From the NCBI GenBank assembly GCA_958349535.1, contig CATWDJ010000003.1, forward strand, positions 62,001-126,000: a stretch of 64,000 nt of DNA. The letters are read 5' to 3'. Shown here one piece after another: positions 59,601 to 64,000 of this stretch. The notes beneath the pieces were generated by a model, which saw only the letters and a program-made list of their open reading frames with translations, had not been told where the DNA came from and did no database searches. A program made the position numbers and the translations under genes. Positions within the stretch are counted from its first letter, which is position 1; every line of letters begins with the position of its first letter. The stretch is from Maccoyibacter sp900556645. Its GTDB lineage: Bacteria; Bacillota; Clostridia; Lachnospirales; Lachnospiraceae.

Positions 59601-61209
59601 GGGCGTAAGTCTGATTTCTCCGCCACCTCACCATGATATCTACTCCATTGAGGATTTGGAACAGTTGATTTTTGATTTGAAGAATTCCAATAGAGATGCC
59701 AGAATTTCCGTAAAACTGGTATCTGAAGCAGGAGTGGGAACCGTTGCGGCAGGTGTTGCCAAGGCAGGAGCACAGGTTATCCTGATTTCCGGCTATGACG
59801 GAGGAACCGGTGCTGCACCGAGCAGCTCCATTCATAACGCAGGACTTCCGTGGGAGCTGGGACTGGCAGAGACCCATCAGACCCTGATTATGAATGGGCT
59901 TAGAAATAAAGTCAGAATCGAGACAGACGGAAAGCTGATGACCGGAAGGGATGTTGCCATTGCAGCACTTTTAGGAGCAGAGGAATTTGGTTTTGCTACG
60001 GCTCCGTTGGTAAGTATGGGCTGTGTCATGATGCGTGTCTGCAACTTAGATACCTGTCCGGTGGGAATTGCAACCCAGAACCCGGAGCTTCGCAAGCGTT
60101 TCAAAGGAAAACCGGAATATGTTATGAACTTTATGCGGTTTGTGGCAGAAGAGCTTCGTGAATATATGGCAAAATTGGGCGTACGTACTGTGGATGAACT
60201 GGTAGGACGTTCCGATTTACTGAAGGTAAGGGATGAACTGACAGAGCGTCAGAAGAAAGTAGATTTATCACGGATTCTGAACAATCCGTTTGCAGGACCG
60301 AAGGAGAAGGTAACCTTTGATCCGAAACAGGTATATGATTTTGAATTGGAGAAAACTGCTGATGAGAAGGTGCTGTTAAAGCAGTTAAAAGCAGCCTTAG
60401 ATTCCGGTCAGAAACGATGCATTGAAATTGAACTGACCAATACGGACCGTTCTTTTGGTACGATTTTCGGTTCGGAAATCACAAAGAAATATCATGATAC
60501 TCTGGAAGAAGATACTTATGTGGTAAAATGCAGCGGTGCCGGTGGACAGAGCTTTGGAGCATTTATACCGAAAGGTCTGACTCTGGAACTGGTGGGAGAC
60601 AGTAACGATTATTTCGGAAAAGGTCTTTCCGGCGGAAAGTTGGTGGTTTATCCGCCGACAGGTTCGAATTTCAAAGCGGACGAAAATATCATTATCGGAA
60701 ACGTGGCACTTTACGGAGCCACCAGCGGAAAAGCATTTATCAATGGTGTGGCAGGAGAGCGTTTCTGTGTTCGTAACTCAGGAGCCATTGCGGTAGTAGA
60801 AGGTGTGGGAGACCACGGCTGTGAGTACATGACCGGAGGACGTGTGGTTGTCTTAGGAAAGACGGGCAAAAACTTTGCGGCAGGTATGAGCGGCGGTATT
60901 GCCTATGTACTGGATGAAGACAGCGATTTATATATGAGAACCAACAAAGAGATGGTTTCTATGGAAGAGATTACTTCCAAATATGATGTTTTGGAATTAA
61001 AGGAAATGATAAAAGAGCATGTGGCACTTACCAATTCCGAAAAAGGAAAGATGATTCTGGATAATTTCAGCGAATATCTGCCGAAATTCAAGAAGGTAAT
61101 ACCATTTGACTATAACCGTATGCTGATGACCATTGTTCAGATGGAAGAAAAAGGTCTGAACGCAGAGCAGGCACAGATTGAAGCATTTTATGCCAACACA
61201 AAGAGATAG
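56656..61209 (+). CDS. gltB: Glutamate synthase large subunit
   Basis: The 1517-residue protein has the full GltB layout: a short propeptide of about 24 residues, then the glutaminase domain starting at the catalytic cysteine (EHDNCGIGSVVNIKG); a central domain; the FMN barrel with GAMSYGSISQEAHETLA, KPGEGGHLPAGKV and SGYDGGTGAAP; the 3Fe-4S cysteines around CVMMRVCNLDTCPVGIATQN; and the beta-helix C-terminal domain rich in GG repeats. It makes two glutamates from glutamine and 2-oxoglutarate. AAAGGAAGAGGT precedes the ATG. gltD follows after 15 bp. Confidence 0.98.
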   Translation: MKTQMNESTATAKGLYDPSFEHDNCGIGSVVNIKGIKTHETVENALKIVENLKHRAGKDAEGKTGDGVGILLQISHKFFKKACEPLGIQLGEERDYGIGMFFFPQEELKRNQAKKMFEVIIEKEGMEFLGWREVPTDPKTLGQKAIDCMPYIMQGFVKRPADCPKGLDFDRKLYVARRVFEQSNDDTYVVSFSSRTIVYKGMFLVEQLRLFFKDLQDKDYESAIATVHSRFSTNTNPSWERAHPNRFIVHNGEINTIRGNADKMLAREETMESEHLKGELQKVLPVVNTAGSDSAMLDNTLEFLVMSGMELPLAVMITIPEPWANNSIMSQKKKDFYQYYATMMEPWDGPASILFSDGDIMGAVLDRNGLRPSRYYITNDDYLILSSEVGVLEIEPERIKVKERLRPGKMLLVDTVKGEVIDDEELKDRYADKQPYGEWLDRNLVELKDLKIPNERVMEYKKEELRRMQKAFGYTYESTRDTILPMAQNGAESIAAMGIDSPIPVLSNDQQPLFNYFKQLFAQVTNPPIDCIREEVVTSTTVYIGEDGNLLEEQAINCQVLKIHNPILTNTDLMKIRTMKRDGFKVVTLPITYYKNTSLQKALDHLFVEADRAHRDGANILILSDRGVDENHVAIPSLLAVAALNQHLVETKKRTSLAMILESGEPREVHHFATLLGYGACAINPYLVQDTIKNLIDEHMLDKDYYAAIDDYNNAVIHGIVKIASKMGISTIQSYQGSKIFEAIGIDSEVIDKYFTNTVSRIGGINLADIEKAVDTLHSEAYDPLGLETDLTLDSKGRHKMRSGAEEHLYNPQTIHLLQEATRRGDYGLFKEYSKLLDGEERALNIRGLMDFNYPKKGIPIEEVESVDSIVTRFKTGAMSYGSISQEAHETLAIAMNKLHGKSNSGEGGESLERLTVGKDGLNKCSAIKQVASGRFGVTSRYLVSAKEIQIKMAQGAKPGEGGHLPAGKVYPWIAKTRHSTPGVSLISPPPHHDIYSIEDLEQLIFDLKNSNRDARISVKLVSEAGVGTVAAGVAKAGAQVILISGYDGGTGAAPSSSIHNAGLPWELGLAETHQTLIMNGLRNKVRIETDGKLMTGRDVAIAALLGAEEFGFATAPLVSMGCVMMRVCNLDTCPVGIATQNPELRKRFKGKPEYVMNFMRFVAEELREYMAKLGVRTVDELVGRSDLLKVRDELTERQKKVDLSRILNNPFAGPKEKVTFDPKQVYDFELEKTADEKVLLKQLKAALDSGQKRCIEIELTNTDRSFGTIFGSEITKKYHDTLEEDTYVVKCSGAGGQSFGAFIPKGLTLELVGDSNDYFGKGLSGGKLVVYPPTGSNFKADENIIIGNVALYGATSGKAFINGVAGERFCVRNSGAIAVVEGVGDHGCEYMTGGRVVVLGKTGKNFAAGMSGGIAYVLDEDSDLYMRTNKEMVSMEEITSKYDVLELKEMIKEHVALTNSEKGKMILDNFSEYLPKFKKVIPFDYNRMLMTIVQMEEKGLNAEQAQIEAFYANTKR

Positions 61210-61224
61210 GAGGGAGATGGAACC

Positions 61225-62715
61225 ATGGGAAAATCAACAGGTTTTATGGAATATAACAGAGAGAATACGACAGCGATTGAACCGAAGGAACGTATCAAGA
61301 ATTTCAACGAGTTCCATATTCCTCTGTCAAAGGAAAAAAGAAGGGAACAGGGAGCCAGATGTATGGACTGCGGGGTACCGTTCTGCCAGTCCGGTATGAC
61401 CATTATGGGAATGACCAGCGGATGTCCGCTACACAATCTGGTACCGGAGTGGAATGACTTGGTATACCGGGACAATTTGGAACGGGCATATGCCAGACTG
61501 ACCAAGACGAACAATTTTCCGGAGTTTACCTCCAGAGTATGTCCGGCACTTTGTGAAAAAGCTTGTACCTGCAGTCTTTATGGAGATGCCGTTACTGTGC
61601 GGGAAAATGAAAACAGTATCATAGAGAATGCCTATGAAAAGGGCTATGCCAAGGCAAAACCGCCAAAGGTACGCAGCGGTAAGAAGGTGGCAGTTATCGG
61701 CTCCGGTCCGGCGGGACTGGCAGCGGCTGACCAGTTGAACAAGCGTGGTCATTCCGTAACCGTATATGAGAGGGATGACCGTGTGGGCGGACTCCTGATG
61801 TATGGTATTCCGAATATGAAGCTGGAAAAACAGTATATTGACCGGAAAGTAGAGGTTATGAAGGAAGAGGGCGTAGAGTTTATTACCGGCGTCAATGTGG
61901 GAAAAGACATAAAGTCGGCAAAACTCTTAAAAGAATACGACCGGGTTATCTTAGCCTGCGGAGCCAAGAATCCACGGGATATCAAAGCACCGGGAAGAGA
62001 CGCAGAGGGAATTTATTTTGCAGTGGACTTTTTGAGCTCCACTACCAAGAGCCTTTTGGATTCTGAATTAAAGGATAATAAATATATTTCCGCAAAAGGA
62101 AAAAATGTCATTATTATCGGTGGCGGTGATACCGGAAACGACTGTGTAGGAACCTGTATCCGCCACGGAGCAAAGAGTGTGACTCAGTTGGAAATGATGC
62201 CGAAGGCACCGGATGAGAGAGCAGAAAACAACCCGTGGCCGGAATGGCCTAAGGTTTCCAAGACCGATTACGGTCAGGAGGAGGCAATCGCAGTTTTCGG
62301 TCATGACCCTCGTATCTATCAGACTACGGTAAAAGAGTTCTTAAAGGATAAAAAGGGTGCAGTCTGCGGCGTAAAAACCGTCAAGCTGGAAAGTAAGAAG
62401 GATGAAAAAACAGGACGCATGGTTATGGCAGAGGTAGAAGGAAGCGAAGCAGTACTGGATGCCGAGCTGGTTCTCATTGCAGCAGGATTTTTGGGAACAG
62501 AAAAATATGTTGCAGATGCTTTTGGCGTGAAGATGAATGAGCGAACCAATGTGGCAACGGAGCCGGAGCATCATGCTACCAGCGTAGAGCGTGTCTATGT
62601 GGCAGGAGATATGCACAGAGGACAGTCTTTGGTTGTATGGGCAATCCGCGAAGGACGTGAGGCGGCAAGAGAAGTGGATGAGAGCCTGATGGGCTATACT
62701 TATCTGGCACGTTAA
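61225..62715 (+). CDS. gltD: Glutamate synthase small subunit
   Basis: The 496-residue protein passes electrons from NAD(P)H through FAD and [4Fe-4S] clusters to GltB. Features: ARCMDCGVPFCQSG, CPALCEKACTCSLYGDAVTV, the FAD site IGSGPAGLAAADQL (around residue 155), VGGLLMYGIPNMKLEK, the NAD(P) site IIGGGDTGNDCVGT, and YVAGDMHRGQSLVVWAI at the C-terminus. AGGAGGGAG precedes the ATG. The core resembles the large flavoprotein at 41.2-44.1 kb. Confidence 0.97.
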   Translation: MGKSTGFMEYNRENTTAIEPKERIKNFNEFHIPLSKEKRREQGARCMDCGVPFCQSGMTIMGMTSGCPLHNLVPEWNDLVYRDNLERAYARLTKTNNFPEFTSRVCPALCEKACTCSLYGDAVTVRENENSIIENAYEKGYAKAKPPKVRSGKKVAVIGSGPAGLAAADQLNKRGHSVTVYERDDRVGGLLMYGIPNMKLEKQYIDRKVEVMKEEGVEFITGVNVGKDIKSAKLLKEYDRVILACGAKNPRDIKAPGRDAEGIYFAVDFLSSTTKSLLDSELKDNKYISAKGKNVIIIGGGDTGNDCVGTCIRHGAKSVTQLEMMPKAPDERAENNPWPEWPKVSKTDYGQEEAIAVFGHDPRIYQTTVKEFLKDKKGAVCGVKTVKLESKKDEKTGRMVMAEVEGSEAVLDAELVLIAAGFLGTEKYVADAFGVKMNERTNVATEPEHHATSVERVYVAGDMHRGQSLVVWAIREGREAAREVDESLMGYTYLAR

Positions 62716-62729
62716 ATTAAATAGAAGAA

Positions 62730-62766
62730 AAAAGTTGTTATACGGTGATGGTGTAACAACTTTTTT
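62730..62766 (+). terminator. Terminator of gltB-gltD
   Basis: AAGTTGTTATAC pairs with GTGTAACAACTT (one bulge) around a 7-nt loop, followed by TTTTTT. Confidence 0.85.
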
Positions 62767-62843
62767 ATTTCATGTGTTCACAAACCCCTATGATTTGTGC
62801 TACAATAAGTCTGGTTATAATTATGTAAATGTTAGGTGAGATT

Positions 62844-63629
62844 ATGGGAAGAAAAGCAATCTTTTTTGACATAGACGGAACGCTATGGGATGAAAAATTT
62901 CAAATACCGGACAGCACCAGAGAGGCTTTTTGTCGTTTAAAAGAGAATGGGCATTTAACCTTTATCTGTACGGGGAGAACTATGTCCTATATTCAGGATG
63001 AGAGGTTACTTTCCTTAGGCTTTGACGGAATAGTTGCGGGCTGCGGTACCTATGTAGAAAAGGGAAAAGAAGTGCTTTTCTATAAAAAGATAGAACCTGA
63101 AGTTTTAAAGCATACACTGGGAGTATTACAACCCTTTCACTATCCCGTTGTTTTGGAGGGGCGGGAGCATCTCTATGTGGATGAGGAAACCTTTGGAGAT
63201 GATCCATTTTTACAGGTGTTGAAAAAATCTGTGCCGGATAAATTAATTCCAATTTCCGGTAATGAGGGCTGTTGGGAAGCCAGCAAGCTTAGTATTGATG
63301 TCCGAGGGCGGGAATGCCGTGAGATTTTAGAAGGTCTGTCGGAGTATTATGATGTAATTTATCATGGGACAGACTTTGTAGAACTTGTGCCCAAGAACTT
63401 CTCAAAGGCAACAGGAATTGCATGTGCATGTGAGAAATTAGGGATTGCACATGAGGATACCTATGCTTTTGGGGACAGTATGAATGACTATGATATGATT
63501 CACTATGTGAAGACCGGAATTGTTATGGGAAATGGATTGGATGAAATTAAGGCAATTGCGGATTATGTCACGAGTGAGCTCCATGAGGACGGTATCTATA
63601 ACGGACTGCGTCATTTTGCGTTGATTTAG
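62844..63629 (+). CDS. HAD-superfamily hydrolase, Cof type
   Basis: The protein of about 261 residues has motif I FFDIDGTLWDE, motif II TGRTMS, the large type IIB cap (middle 100 residues), and motifs III/IV NFSKATGIACACEKLG with YAFGDSMNDYDMI. This is the Cof/YbjI sugar-phosphatase group. The ATG at 62844 follows TAGGTGAG; the frame opens at 62829. TTCACA-N18-TACAAT lies about 30 nt upstream as a possible promoter. Confidence 0.88.
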   Translation: MGRKAIFFDIDGTLWDEKFQIPDSTREAFCRLKENGHLTFICTGRTMSYIQDERLLSLGFDGIVAGCGTYVEKGKEVLFYKKIEPEVLKHTLGVLQPFHYPVVLEGREHLYVDEETFGDDPFLQVLKKSVPDKLIPISGNEGCWEASKLSIDVRGRECREILEGLSEYYDVIYHGTDFVELVPKNFSKATGIACACEKLGIAHEDTYAFGDSMNDYDMIHYVKTGIVMGNGLDEIKAIADYVTSELHEDGIYNGLRHFALI

Positions 63630-63675
63630 CGGGAAGTCTGTGCCGTTCTATGAAAAAAAGAGCAGGAGGAACGGC

Positions 63676-64000
63676 ATGATTAAAATATATAAGACAGAAG
63701 AGAGCATTGTACATGAGATTGAGAAGAGCGAAGAGGGAGCATGGATAAATATGGTTTCTCCGAATATGGAGGAATGTATGAAGATTGCGGAGCAGTTTGA
63801 CATTGATATCGGAGATGTGAGAGCAGCACTGGATGATGAGGAGAGTTCCCGTATTGATTTAGAGGACGGCTATACCTTGATTCTGGTGGATATTCCCTCT
63901 GTGGAAATTCGTCATAAAAGAGAAGCCTACACTACAATCCCGTTGGGTATTATTTTAGTGGATGGAGTGATTATTACCGTTTGCGGTGAAGAGACCCCGG
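63676..64000 (+). CDS. CorA-type divalent-cation transporter, N-terminal part (truncated by window)
   Basis: The ORF opens at an ATG after AGCAGGAGGAACGGC and runs off the window end with 108 residues read. The product starts MIKIYKTEESIVHEIEKSEE and continues WINMVSPNMEECMKIAEQFD, DDEESSRIDLEDGYTLILVD and PLGIILVDGVIITVC. This fits the cytoplasmic funnel domain of CorA-like magnesium/cobalt channels, typical of the short Lachnospiraceae CorA branch. The membrane part with the GMN motif lies outside the window. Confidence 0.8.
   Translation, partial: MIKIYKTEESIVHEIEKSEEGAWINMVSPNMEECMKIAEQFDIDIGDVRAALDDEESSRIDLEDGYTLILVDIPSVEIRHKREAYTTIPLGIILVDGVIITVCGEETP

Noticed and set aside
1..64000. 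CRISPR arrays, insertion sequences, prophage genes, rRNA and tRNA genes
   Set aside because: No regularly spaced repeats, transposase or integrase motifs, or cloverleaf/rRNA sequences were seen on reading the intergenic regions; a dedicated scan was not possible.

Overview
The window is a gene-dense, low-to-mid GC chromosome segment from a strictly anaerobic Bacillota, most likely a Lachnospiraceae-type Clostridia. Support: the class III (oxygen-sensitive, glycyl-radical) ribonucleotide reductase pair nrdD/nrdG, a lysine riboswitch on dapA, a Spo0A-type response regulator with 0A-box-like sites, a sortase-type SPKTG surface protein, class 3 fructose bisphosphatase, strong AGGAGG ribosome sites with several TTG/GTG starts, and the order rplS-lepB-ylqF-lepB-rnhB-(FliK-like)-(FlhB-like)-yraN. 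No rRNA, tRNA, CRISPR array, transposase or prophage gene was seen, so this reads as core chromosome with a few accessory loci.

Layout. 1-3.8 kb: a membrane-bound LuxR-type regulator and two surface/secreted proteins. 3.8-9.1 kb: an SSB-like protein, a cobalamin adenosyltransferase-like protein, then riboswitch-dapA-dapB-fbp. 9.1-15.8 kb: the ribosome/secretion/RNase HII housekeeping run ending with yraN and pgeF. 15.8-21.1 kb: a YtrA-type ABC operon, der and plsY. 21.1-24.5 kb: an accessory island with a histidine kinase and a convergent Spo0A-type response regulator, set in two long intergenic regions with matching promoters, 0A-like boxes, a tiny ORF and a probable small RNA. 24.5-27.7 kb: nrdD, nrdG, dut. 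27.7-35 kb: an orphan sugar-ABC ATPase, a lipid-kinase-like protein, a hybrid kinase, a PucR/CdaR-like regulator and a membrane methyl-accepting protein. 35-44.1 kb: a FadR-type regulator divergent from a seven-gene redox operon. 44.2-52.4 kb: a type II topoisomerase pair (parE/parC-like) leading into a complete folate operon. 52.4-56.4 kb: a frameshifted hybrid kinase, a HAD phosphatase and a CPBP protease. 56.6-62.7 kb: gltB-gltD. 62.8-64 kb: a Cof-type HAD phosphatase and the start of a CorA-type transporter.

The strongest candidate for an undescribed system is 35.0-44.1 kb. One operon joins a CooC-type nickel-insertion ATPase, two 2-hydroxyacyl-CoA dehydratase-family subunits, their BadF/HgdC-type ATP-dependent activase, a one-helix membrane peptide, a stand-alone fragment resembling the middle domain of acetyl-CoA synthase (CdhC/AcsB), and a 954-residue iron-sulfur/FAD oxidoreductase. 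No CO dehydrogenase or complete acetyl-CoA synthase is present. A TGGTC-A-GACCA operator of FadR type lies between the regulator and the operon. The second candidate is the 21.1-24.5 kb kinase/Spo0A-like locus. Its response-regulator promoter has a perfect TGTCGAA box on the -35 position, and two forward promoters share the same box spacing. A third is the hybrid kinase at 52.4-55.0 kb, whose two halves are joined exactly by a -1 shift on an in-frame A AAA AAA heptamer.
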